Source: Lentisphaeria bacterium
GTDB taxonomy: Bacteria > Verrucomicrobiota > Lentisphaeria > Oligosphaerales > Lenti-02
DNA length: 16,659 bases
Assembly (NCBI GenBank): GCA_023145395.1
Contig: JAGLDW010000359.1
Span: forward strand, 1 to 16,659
Direction of reading: 5' to 3'
Translations under genes and position numbers: made by a program
Shown: positions 8,724-15,381 of the stretch, piece after piece
How positions within the stretch are numbered: the first letter of the stretch is position 1
Layout: every line of letters starts with the position of its first letter
Notes under the pieces: generated by a model
Databases searched by the model: none
Seen by the model: only the letters and a program-made list of their open reading frames with translations
What the model was told of the DNA's origin: nothing

Positions 8724-9134
8724 ATGTCCAAGAAGAAACTCCGTGGCGACACTGCTGCCGAAATACCCATGTCGGCTATGATTGACGTGGTTTTCCTGCT
8801 GCTCATCTACTTCATCGTCACCCAGAAGGACGAGATCTCCGAAGCGCATCTGGCGGTCAACCTTCCCTCGCCGAATCCGTCCCAGCAGGAGGAGATCGAT
8901 CCGCCGAAGCTTCTGGAGCTTCATGTTCTGGCTGGCCGTGTCCTTCTGAACGGCAATGAATACAAACTGGATGTCATCCAGGAGAAACTGGAGCGATTGG
9001 CGAGCCTGGACCCCGACATGACCGTCCTCATCAAGACCAGCGGCAAAGCGAGAACCAAGGAACAGGTTGCTGTGCTGGATCTCTGCAAGGGAGCAGGTCT
9101 CTCGAAGCTCAATGTGATGACACTTCTCGACTAG
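8724..9134 (+). CDS. exbD: ExbD/TolR-type subunit, second copy
   Basis: A 136-aa second ExbD, clearly different in sequence from its neighbour, so an old duplication or separate recruitment. It has MSKKKLRGDTAAEIPMSAMI followed by DVVFLLLIYFIV; the conserved helix Asp is residue 21. The periplasmic domain contains PSQQEEIDPPKLLELHVLAG and ends VMTLLD. A TGGAG sequence lies ten bases before the ATG. ExbD proteins act as dimers within an ExbB pentamer, so two genes may give a heterodimer, or two motors sharing one ExbB. The gap to exbD1 is 75 bases. Confidence 0.92.
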   Translation: MSKKKLRGDTAAEIPMSAMIDVVFLLLIYFIVTQKDEISEAHLAVNLPSPNPSQQEEIDPPKLLELHVLAGRVLLNGNEYKLDVIQEKLERLASLDPDMTVLIKTSGKARTKEQVAVLDLCKGAGLSKLNVMTLLD

Positions 9135-9140
9135 CAAGAT

Positions 9141-9175
9141 CTCCCCCCACCCGCCTCGCTGGCGGCTCTTGGGAG
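9141..9175 (+). other. Intercistronic hairpin, exbD2-toroid gene
   Basis: CTCCC (9141-9145) / GGGAG (9171-9175) encloses CCGCC (9151-9155) / GGCGG (9161-9165) with a five-base loop and symmetric internal loops of five bases. It overlaps the -35 box of a candidate internal promoter. No T-run follows. Confidence 0.45.
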
Positions 9176-9197
9176 CGTGAGTTGGCGGTGGTACAAT
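9169..9197 (+). promoter_or_regulatory. Candidate internal sigma70 promoter
   Basis: TTGGGA (9169-9174), 17-base spacer, TACAAT (9192-9197, five of six consensus bases). It lies in the widest gap of the operon and could give extra expression of the toroid protein, with a start point near 9204. Confidence 0.4.
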
Positions 9198-9256
9198 GGG
9201 GACAACGAACAATCCGACTTTCCGCAGAAGCGGTCTGCACGAAGGAATAACAGCCA

Positions 9257-10780
9257 ATGGATGAAGAAATCCTTACAGAAGAGACTGGCGTGGACGAGGA
9301 GTATATCCTCGACCTGGATGCCATTCTCATCGAGTACCACCGTCGTCAGCGCATCGAGGGGATGATGGGGCCGCTCGTGTCCTCTGTCGTCCACATCGTG
9401 TTGATCGTCTCGGCGATGATGTTCTTCACCGGTGAGAGCAGGGCGACTCACGATGCGATTGAAGTGACCATGGAGGAGCTTGAGGTCAAAGAGATGGAGG
9501 ACATGGTGCTGGAGGAGCTTGAGCAGATGGAGGAGATCGCGGAAGACGTGGTACCCACCGTCGAGAAGCCGGATGTCCCGCAGGAAGTTGTCGACATGGC
9601 GATAGAGGATGTCAGCGACGAGATTGCGGAGACGGACAATGACATGGACTTTTCCGATGTTCTCGATGTGAAAACAAGCGCGACGCCGCTGAAAATCTCT
9701 GGTCTCTATGGGGGTCGCACGAAAAAGGGACGAGCAAAGGCGCGGAAGCGGTGGGGCGGTAGCGCCGCCACGGAAACCGCTGTGCTCAGAGCGCTTCGCT
9801 GGTTGAAGAAGACCCAGAAGCCGGATGGATCCTGGTCGAACACCCAGCCCCGCGCTATGGGTGGCCTTGGGCTTCTGACGTTTCTGGCCCACGGCGAGAC
9901 GCCGCTGTCCGAGGAATTCGGCATGACGGTCACCAAGGCCATGCAGTATCTCACGGACCAGATGATGGCCGTTCCCGACGGGCGGACAGCGGGCCTTGAG
10001 AGAGCCTATGTGAACGGCATCGTGACCTACGCCTTGTCCGAAGCCTATGGCTTGACCAATGTTCCACAGTTGAAGCCACCCATGGAGAAGGGTCTTCGCT
10101 TCATCGTCAATGGTCAGCAACCCGCCGGCGGATTTGACTACAGCTACAAGAAGGGAGCCCGCTGGGATCTCTCCGTGGTTGGTTGGCAGGTCCAGGCGCT
10201 GAAGGCCGGCTATGTCGCTGGCGCCGATGTGGATGGAAACATGGAGGCCATCGAAGATTCCATCAAGTTTCTCACCAAGGTGAGCTATCGCAATGGCAAG
10301 TTTGGCTACAGTTCTCCTGGTTCTGGCAGCCCGGGCATGCAGGGGGCCGGTACGCTTTGCCTGCAGCTTGTCGGCGAGGGTCGCTCCCGGGAGGCGAAGG
10401 CGGGTGTCAAGAACATCAGCGAGAACTTCGGCGTGGTTTGGGTCACCAAGAAAAAAGTGCTGGGACACAGCAATCCCTGCTACAACTGGTACTACCAGAC
10501 ACAGGCCATGTTCCATGCCGGACTAACCAACTGGAAAAAGTGGAACAAGCAGATGACTCCGCAAATCCTTGGCGCCCAGAAGCGTGATGGTCATTGGGAC
10601 TGTCCTGGCAAGGGAAAGAAGCCCGAGTACGACCCGTGGTACACCACCACATTATGCTGCCTTACGCTTCAGGTCTACTATCGATATCTGCCCACCTACA
10701 AGATGCCCAAGAAGACGGTGTCCAAGGCCAAATCCGTACTCGAGGCATTGGACGAGGACCTCAGCATCGAACTGGACTGA
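9257..10780 (+). CDS. TonB-like membrane protein with alpha/alpha-toroid domain
   Basis: A 507-aa protein starting at an ATG nine bases after GAAGGAA (9241-9247). Residues 1-36 are cytoplasmic and acidic. One membrane helix covers about 37-58 (GPLVSSVVHIVLIVSAMMFF). It contains S42-x3-H46, the same spacing as Ser16/His20 of the E. coli TonB helix that contacts ExbB/ExbD. Residues about 60-140 form a very acidic, extended linker with some Pro; TonB's is Pro/Lys-rich. From about 165 a prenyltransferase/squalene-oxidase-repeat domain begins (RWGGSAATETAVLRALRWLK, then QKPDGSW at 187-193). Further repeats carry GQQPAGGFDY and AQKRDGHW. The catalytic DxDD of squalene-hopene cyclase is not visible, so this is probably a binding toroid, not a cyclase. 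There is no TonB C-terminal domain. By position and helix it should be the moving partner of ExbB/ExbD. Confidence 0.85.
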   Translation: MDEEILTEETGVDEEYILDLDAILIEYHRRQRIEGMMGPLVSSVVHIVLIVSAMMFFTGESRATHDAIEVTMEELEVKEMEDMVLEELEQMEEIAEDVVPTVEKPDVPQEVVDMAIEDVSDEIAETDNDMDFSDVLDVKTSATPLKISGLYGGRTKKGRAKARKRWGGSAATETAVLRALRWLKKTQKPDGSWSNTQPRAMGGLGLLTFLAHGETPLSEEFGMTVTKAMQYLTDQMMAVPDGRTAGLERAYVNGIVTYALSEAYGLTNVPQLKPPMEKGLRFIVNGQQPAGGFDYSYKKGARWDLSVVGWQVQALKAGYVAGADVDGNMEAIEDSIKFLTKVSYRNGKFGYSSPGSGSPGMQGAGTLCLQLVGEGRSREAKAGVKNISENFGVVWVTKKKVLGHSNPCYNWYYQTQAMFHAGLTNWKKWNKQMTPQILGAQKRDGHWDCPGKGKKPEYDPWYTTTLCCLTLQVYYRYLPTYKMPKKTVSKAKSVLEALDEDLSIELD

Positions 10781-10867
10781 CGGAGTGCTTCCCAGCGTCT
10801 TCGAAACCGGGTATGGTGGGATCTTGTAGGCACTTGTGCCCCCTCTGTGTTTTTCTCTTGGCGCAGC

Positions 10868-11653
10868 ATGATGGACTATTACGACTGCCATGCGCATCTC
10901 GCGGACGAGCGTCTGCGGGGAAAGCTCGACTTCATCGTTCGCGAGTGCGAAGGGCGCAGCGTTCGAGGCGTCGTCGTTGCGGCAGCCCGGCACCTCGACT
11001 GGTCTCCCGTCCTGCAGATCTGCACTCGCCCCGGCTTTCTCGCGGCATTGGGTCTGCACCCTTTCTTTCTCGAAGACTGGACCCCTTCGCTTCCGGACGA
11101 GCTGAGGACGGCGGTCACCTCCAATTCAAGCGTAGTGGCCATCGGCGAGATCGGGCTGGACTTCTGGCATGGACGTGAGGACGAATCGCGACAGCTGGAG
11201 GCCTTCGAACAACAGCTTTCGATCGCTGCGGAACAGGGTCTGCCGGGCATCTTCCACAATCGAAAGTCCTGGCCGGACTTCTTCGCCGTTCTGCGGCGCA
11301 CACCCTCCAAAGCAGGAGGAGTCTGCCATCATTTCACGGGGAGTGTGGAAGTGGCTTGTGAAGCGCTTGACCACGGGCTGCATCTCTCCTTTTGTGGTCC
11401 CATCACCTACGCGAACGCGCACAGGATTCGCGCGGCGGCCGCGTTCACTCCCCTCGACCGTCTTCTCGTCGAGACAGATTGCCCAGACCTCCCAGCAGCT
11501 TCGCATAGGGGAGAGCTGAGCATGCCCTGGCAGGTGTCGGAAGTCGTGGAGGAAATCGCCCGGGCCAAAACCATCCCAGTTCGGGAGGCAGCGGAGGCGA
11601 TCCAGCAAAATTTTCAGCGCCTCTTCGATAGCGTGGAACACGAAGAATGCTGA
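10868..11653 (+). CDS. tatD: TatD-family metal-dependent hydrolase
   Basis: A 261-aa TIM-barrel protein of the TatD DNase family: cytoplasmic, metal-dependent nucleases acting on DNA ends and on D-aminoacyl or DNA-repair substrates depending on the member. All expected metal ligands are visible: HxH (H8, H10 in DCHAHL), E94 in AIGEIGLDF, H130 in IFHNRKSW, H154 in CHHFTGS and D204 in VETDCPD. Length and the C-terminal NFQRLF match the family. I chose the ATG at 10868 by homology; a GTG at 10847 is in frame but has no ribosome-binding site either. It follows the toroid gene by 87 bases and may be read through from it, but there is no functional link I can see. Confidence 0.9.
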   Translation: MMDYYDCHAHLADERLRGKLDFIVRECEGRSVRGVVVAAARHLDWSPVLQICTRPGFLAALGLHPFFLEDWTPSLPDELRTAVTSNSSVVAIGEIGLDFWHGREDESRQLEAFEQQLSIAAEQGLPGIFHNRKSWPDFFAVLRRTPSKAGGVCHHFTGSVEVACEALDHGLHLSFCGPITYANAHRIRAAAAFTPLDRLLVETDCPDLPAASHRGELSMPWQVSEVVEEIARAKTIPVREAAEAIQQNFQRLFDSVEHEEC

Positions 11654-11708
11654 ACTGAGAGAAACGGGATTTGTGTTCTCGCGAGACGATCCGGTGTGTG
11701 TTTCCGGG

Positions 11709-12701
11709 TCAGATGCCGTTGGCGTAGATGTCGAGGATCAGCTCTGTTGCGCGGCGGGCGTCTTCGCCGGCCACGATGGGATCGCGATCTTCGCGAACCG
11801 CCTCCACAAAATCCAGGACAATGGCCTCATGTCCAGCGGTGTCAGAAACCGCCGCGCTGCTGGCGCCGCTGTGAATTTTTGTCTGTCCCGCTGAGGACGG
11901 ATTAGTCACCCCTTCCACCTCCCACACCGTGATCTCGTCGTTCTCCAGCACGACAGTTCCTTTTTCCGCGTGCACTTCCAATCGGGCGGGAAAACCTGGC
12001 TTGCAGGAAGTGGAGGCGATGATCGTGCCCACCATGCCGTTGTCGTATCGGAGCAAGGCCGCGCCGTGATCCTCCCCCTCGATTTCGTGGCAGAATGTGC
12101 CGAGCGCGCTCACCACTGTCTGCGGAAGTCCAAAGAGCCAGACATACACATCGACATTGTGCGCAGCCTGTTGAATGAACGGGCCGCCGCCGTCCAATGT
12201 GCGATCACCCCGGTACGGAGAGCTGTCATAGTAGGCTTGATCCCGATAGAACTTCACCACCAGATCCGCTCCGAAAACACGCCCCAACACAGAATTGTCA
12301 AGCAGTGCCCTCAGTGCCTGGTTGTCCGGACTCATACGCCGTTGGAAGGCGACACCAAGCTTCACATCCGCATCTCTGCAGGCACGGATCATGGTGTCCA
12401 TCGCCTCCCGGGTCACATCCAGCACCTTTTCGGTGAGCACATGCTTGCCAAGTGCCGCGGCTTCGATGGCGCCTGCCGCATGCATGCCGTTCGGCGTGGC
12501 CAGAATCACGGCGTCGTAGTCGCTTTGAACGTTGGCGAGGGAATCCACCAATTCCACGTGCTCCGGCACACTCTGGGGGCGTCTGCCCGAGCGTGACACC
12601 GTCGCCGCCAACCCCAAACCCGAGAGCTCCGCCAAAATCTTTGCGTAGGTGTCGGCCATGTTGCCGGAGCCCACAATGACAAATCGGAATGCGTTGCTCA
12701 T
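11709..12701 (-). CDS. Gfo/Idh/MocA-family oxidoreductase
   Basis: A 330-aa NAD(P)-dependent dehydrogenase, probably acting on a sugar or inositol-like substrate in the cytoplasm. The Rossmann domain begins FVIVGSGNMADTYAKIL (GxGxxA). ATPNGMHAAGAIEAAALGKH is the usual strand-helix pair, followed by EKVLDVT, where most members have EKP. The second domain contains GGGPFIQQAAHNVDVYVWLFG with the family's catalytic-region His. The ATG at 12701 is preceded by GGAGAA with seven-base spacing. The reading frame stays open upstream to 12908, but that part has no Rossmann sequence. It is convergent with tatD, with 55 bases between the stops and no clear terminator. The substrate cannot be read from the sequence. 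Confidence 0.92.
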   Translation of the reverse strand: MSNAFRFVIVGSGNMADTYAKILAELSGLGLAATVSRSGRRPQSVPEHVELVDSLANVQSDYDAVILATPNGMHAAGAIEAAALGKHVLTEKVLDVTREAMDTMIRACRDADVKLGVAFQRRMSPDNQALRALLDNSVLGRVFGADLVVKFYRDQAYYDSSPYRGDRTLDGGGPFIQQAAHNVDVYVWLFGLPQTVVSALGTFCHEIEGEDHGAALLRYDNGMVGTIIASTSCKPGFPARLEVHAEKGTVVLENDEITVWEVEGVTNPSSAGQTKIHSGASSAAVSDTAGHEAIVLDFVEAVREDRDPIVAGEDARRATELILDIYANGI

Positions 12702-12797
12702 CTTGATTCTCCAGTGCTTGCGTGGTGCGTGGACGGTGCGGGGAAATGCCCATGACTGCCTGTTGTGCAGCCATGGGGAATTTCTGCAAGAGCCTCC

Positions 12798-12827
12798 ATA
12801 GTATGGAACTCTCTTCGCGCGGTTCAA
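12798..12827 (-). promoter_or_regulatory. Candidate promoter of the oxidoreductase gene
   Basis: On the minus strand, TTGAAC (12827-12822), 18-base spacer, TACTAT (12803-12798). This gives a start point near 12791 and a leader of about 90 bases before the ATG at 12701. Confidence 0.4.
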
Positions 12828-12843
12828 CCCCGTTTGGTTGGCA

Positions 12844-12868
12844 GGCGCGCCGCTCCGGACAGCGCGCC
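12844..12868. other. Strong GC hairpin between divergent promoters
   Basis: GGCGCGC (12844-12850) and GCGCGCC (12862-12868) form a perfect 7-bp stem with an 11-base loop. It lies between the leftward promoter (12798-12827) and the rightward one (12921-12949). It could be an operator or insulator, or a chance palindrome. Confidence 0.35.
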
Positions 12869-12920
12869 GCAGGTTGACAACACCCATCAAATGCTGCATC
12901 CCGAGCATGAATCGCCCACG

Positions 12921-12949
12921 TTGACAGTCTCGAGGAGAAATGCTAGACT
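12921..12949 (+). promoter_or_regulatory. Strong sigma70-type promoter
   Basis: Perfect -35 TTGACA (12921-12926), exactly 17 bases, then TAGACT (12944-12949). This is the best-looking promoter in the window. The start point would be near 12956, more than 350 bases before the next start codon (13309), so it makes either a long leader or a separate small RNA. Confidence 0.6.
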
Positions 12950-12955
12950 GAATAC

Positions 12956-13308
12956 GGCCGCAGGGAAATCTGCAACATCCGGAAGTGGAGCATAGCTGCG
13001 GGAGAATAATCGTCCTGTCGGGACAATGATGACCGGACGATCGGGAGCCGTGAACAGACCAAGTAGAAGCGCCCGGATGCCAAACACGTGATTGGAGGGC
13101 CGATGTCCTCAGCGGCCGATCCGGAACCGAGAACGGTCGTCGAGGACGCCGACCCTCCAGGGATTATTTCCCGACCGGCACGGTGTGATTGCGCGGCTGC
13201 GGATTCCGCGTCAGATTGGCCGGAAAGAAATCGGAACAGAACAAGCCTCTTGCTCCCGACTTCGTACCTCGGCCGCTGAAAGGTACGTTCGGTACAAGGG
13301 AGAAGAGA
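12956..13308 (+). ncRNA. Candidate structured leader or small RNA
   Basis: About 350 bases after a strong promoter, with no convincing ORF but several perfect stems: CCGCAG 12958-12963 / CTGCGG 12996-13001; ATCGTCC 13009-13015 / GGACGAT 13035-13041; TGGAGGG 13093-13099 / CCCTCCA 13153-13159. Within the last lies GGTCGTCG 13135-13142 / CGCCGACC 13147-13154, a 7-bp stem with one mismatch and an AGGA loop that competes for two pairs. A final stem, CGTACCT 13263-13269 / AGGTACG 13281-13287, sits just before the lipoprotein's ribosome-binding site. I could not match it to 6S, SRP, RNase P, tmRNA or a riboswitch I know. Confidence 0.35.
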
Positions 13309-13761
13309 ATGCGCGGCACCATATCTATCTGCGTGATGATGCTCCTCTTGTCTGCATGCAGTAAGAGTCATTGGGATGAAACTCTGGGACGAAGCGAGGT
13401 CGACGCCCTGCTGAAGGCAGTTGTGAAAGCTGGATTGCCTTCTGGGGCTGCAGAGGTATACGGGCGCAAGGCAACATTGGGCGCCACGACCGTGGATGTG
13501 CGCTTTGCCTGTACGTCGCAGGAGTTGTCTCAGTTTTTGGTGGCATCATCAGTTTTAGCGGACCAACTCCAGGCTGACAAGCGCACGGTCCTCAACTCAA
13601 TGTCGGGAGCAACTTGGTGGAAGCCTGACGAGCTTAGTGCTGTATCGGGCACCCAGCAGAACTGGAAGCTTGAGTCCGGTAACGCATCAGGGCTGGTTGT
13701 GGCTGGAAGCCCGAAGGAATCAGACAAGATGATTGTGTATCTTTGTGTGACTATCGAATGA
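13309..13761 (+). CDS. Small lipoprotein of unknown function
   Basis: A 150-aa protein. The ATG at 13309 follows AAGGGAGAAGAG (13296-13307). The N-terminus MRGTISICVMMLLLSAC has a lipobox (LSAC, Cys17), so it should be lipid-anchored at the inner or outer membrane. The mature part is soluble-looking, with alternating strand-like segments (TTVDVRFACTSQELSQFLVA; KMIVYLCVTIE at the end). I recognise no family. It has its own strong promoter or long leader and a hairpin after the stop. A frame extending upstream to 13189 lacks a signal sequence and is rejected. Confidence 0.65.
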   Translation: MRGTISICVMMLLLSACSKSHWDETLGRSEVDALLKAVVKAGLPSGAAEVYGRKATLGATTVDVRFACTSQELSQFLVASSVLADQLQADKRTVLNSMSGATWWKPDELSAVSGTQQNWKLESGNASGLVVAGSPKESDKMIVYLCVTIE

Positions 13762-13780
13762 TGTACCGAACGAGCGGCTG

Positions 13781-13803
13781 CAGCAGACGGAGTACCGCTG
13801 CTG
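13781..13803 (+). terminator. Hairpin after the lipoprotein gene
   Basis: CAGCAG (13781-13786) / CTGCTG (13798-13803) continues into CGG (13788-13790) / CCG (13795-13797), with one bulged base and an AGTA loop. No T-run follows, so it is a terminator-like hairpin, not a canonical intrinsic terminator. Confidence 0.35.
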
Positions 13804-13852
13804 AACCATGTGTTGGGCGTGGGAAGCGGCGAGGGAAGATGGTCAGGACGTG

Positions 13853-13905
13853 TTGACATGGCGGCGAAGTGCGTGTAAGTTTATGGACCAGGCTAAATTT
13901 ATAAT
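13853..13905 (+). promoter_or_regulatory. Candidate promoter region of the ATPase gene
   Basis: TTGACA (13853-13858) with TAAGTT 17 bases later (13876-13881). A perfect TATAAT (13900-13905) lies in an AT-rich stretch unlike the rest of the window but has no good -35. Either could start a short leader for the ATPase at 13936. Confidence 0.45.
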
Positions 13906-13935
13906 AGTATAGGTTCCCGGACTAGGAGAGTGAAT

Positions 13936-15213
13936 ATGCCCGCACAGCAGAAACCGTTTGTCAACCCCTACCGACCTGGGGCAGGCCACATGCCGCCTTT
14001 CCTGGCAGGACGTCACAAGGAAACAGCGGAGTTCGAGTGCCTTCTCAGCCAAGAGGCCATTCTTGAGAACATGGTTCTTACCGGGCTGCGCGGAGTGGGC
14101 AAGACAGTCCTCCTCGATACTTTCAAGCCGACCGCCATCGCGTCGGACTGGCGCTGGGTTGGGACCGACTTATCAGAGTCAGCCACCCTAACTGAGGCGA
14201 ACATAGCCATCCGACTCCTTGCGGACCTATCTGCCGTCTCGTCCGCACTCGTCGTGCGAACGGAAACCACAGGCATAGGATTCGCCAGCAAGGGAGAGGA
14301 GAAGCCCGTGACCCTTGACTATGGGTACTTGACGCAGTTCTTCAATGGCACCCCGGGGCTGGTCTCGGACAAACTGAAGGGGACCCTGGAGTACGTCTGG
14401 TCCTTCCTCAAGCATCAGCCAACACGAGGCCTCGTCTTTGCCTACGATGAGGCCCAGAACCTTACTGATCACGCTGAGAAGGATCAGTTCCCGCTGTCAC
14501 TCCTGCTGGACACGTTCCAGTCAATTCAGAAGAAGGGCATTCCGTTCATGTTGGTCCTCACCGGTCTGCCAACCCTCTTCCCGAAACTTGTCGAAGCCCG
14601 TACATTCGCCGAACGTATGTTCCGGGTAGTCTTTCTGGACCGACTCACGGATGGGGAGAGTGAAGAGGCCATTGTTAAACCGGTCCAGAAGAACAAGTGC
14701 CCTGTCAGTTTGCAGCCAGAATCGGTGCAGACAATTGTCAGCGTCTCGGCGGGATATCCCTACTTCATTCAGTTCATATGTCGAGAGGTCTACGACATAT
14801 TCCTACAGCAGTTCTCCAAAGGCGAAACGGCAACTGTCCCTGTTGCTACTATTCTCGCCAAGCTGGACACTGACTTCTTCGCTGGACGCTGGTCGCGCGC
14901 GACCGACCGACAGCGTGAGCTTCTCCGGGCAGTAGCAAGTCTGGAGAACTGTGATGCCGAGTTTACCGTTCAGGAAGTGGTTGAGCAGTCCAAGAAACTG
15001 CTGGAGAAGCCCTTTTCAAGCAGTCACACAAACCAAATGCTTGCCTCTCTCAGTAACGCAGGTCTGGTTTTCAAGAACAGGCACGGGAAGTACTCCTTCG
15101 CTGTTCCCCTCATGGGCCAGTTCATAAAGCGTCAGTACAGCGAACTAGTAGACGAGACTGCCCAACAATCGGATGCTGCTAACCCAGATTCCGCTGGAGC
15201 TCCATCTGAGTAG
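13936..15213 (+). CDS. AAA-family ATPase with C-terminal winged helix
   Basis: A 425-aa cytoplasmic ATPase resembling the Orc1/STAND-like bacterial and archaeal ATP-binding proteins. Walker A is GLRGVGKT (50-57) and Walker B is GLVFAYDEAQ (D171, E172). A sensor-1-like strand FMLVLTGLPTL follows. The C-terminal third (about 310-405) looks like a winged helix (ATDRQRELLRAVASLE; NQMLASLSNAGLVFKNRHG). The ATG at 13936 is seven bases after AGGAG (13924-13928); a GTG at 13930 is only one base after it. It has no partner gene of a known defence or replication system next to it. Its AT-rich promoter region suggests acquired DNA, though this is weak evidence. The biological role is unknown. Confidence 0.85.
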   Translation: MPAQQKPFVNPYRPGAGHMPPFLAGRHKETAEFECLLSQEAILENMVLTGLRGVGKTVLLDTFKPTAIASDWRWVGTDLSESATLTEANIAIRLLADLSAVSSALVVRTETTGIGFASKGEEKPVTLDYGYLTQFFNGTPGLVSDKLKGTLEYVWSFLKHQPTRGLVFAYDEAQNLTDHAEKDQFPLSLLLDTFQSIQKKGIPFMLVLTGLPTLFPKLVEARTFAERMFRVVFLDRLTDGESEEAIVKPVQKNKCPVSLQPESVQTIVSVSAGYPYFIQFICREVYDIFLQQFSKGETATVPVATILAKLDTDFFAGRWSRATDRQRELLRAVASLENCDAEFTVQEVVEQSKKLLEKPFSSSHTNQMLASLSNAGLVFKNRHGKYSFAVPLMGQFIKRQYSELVDETAQQSDAANPDSAGAPSE

Positions 15214-15381
15214 CAGATCTGCACGTTGCTGAACTTCTGAGCGGAGGAGTTCACAGAACCAAGTGCTGGGAAGGTATCATCCACCAAAGGCATGCCTTCA
15301 GACGAACCATCAATGTAACCGTCGGCCGAGGACGGAGGTTGTGGAATTGCATCGTCCCGATCGAGATCGAAGGAGTCAGTC

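Noticed and set aside
9257..10780. Functional squalene-hopene cyclase
   Set aside because: No DxDD catalytic motif, an N-terminal membrane anchor plus acidic linker, and ExbB/ExbD neighbours argue for a binding role.
10829..10858. GGCAC/GTGCC palindrome followed by a T-run, possible terminator after the toroid gene
   Set aside because: The loop is only two bases (or the stem only four), and the T-run is about ten bases away.
12874..12902. TTGACA as a second rightward promoter
   Set aside because: No acceptable -10; the neighbouring TTGACA at 12921 is far better.
12970..13000. SRP-RNA-like CCGGAAG motif
   Set aside because: The sequence after GGAAG does not match the conserved AGCAG side of the SRP helix and the expected stem does not form.
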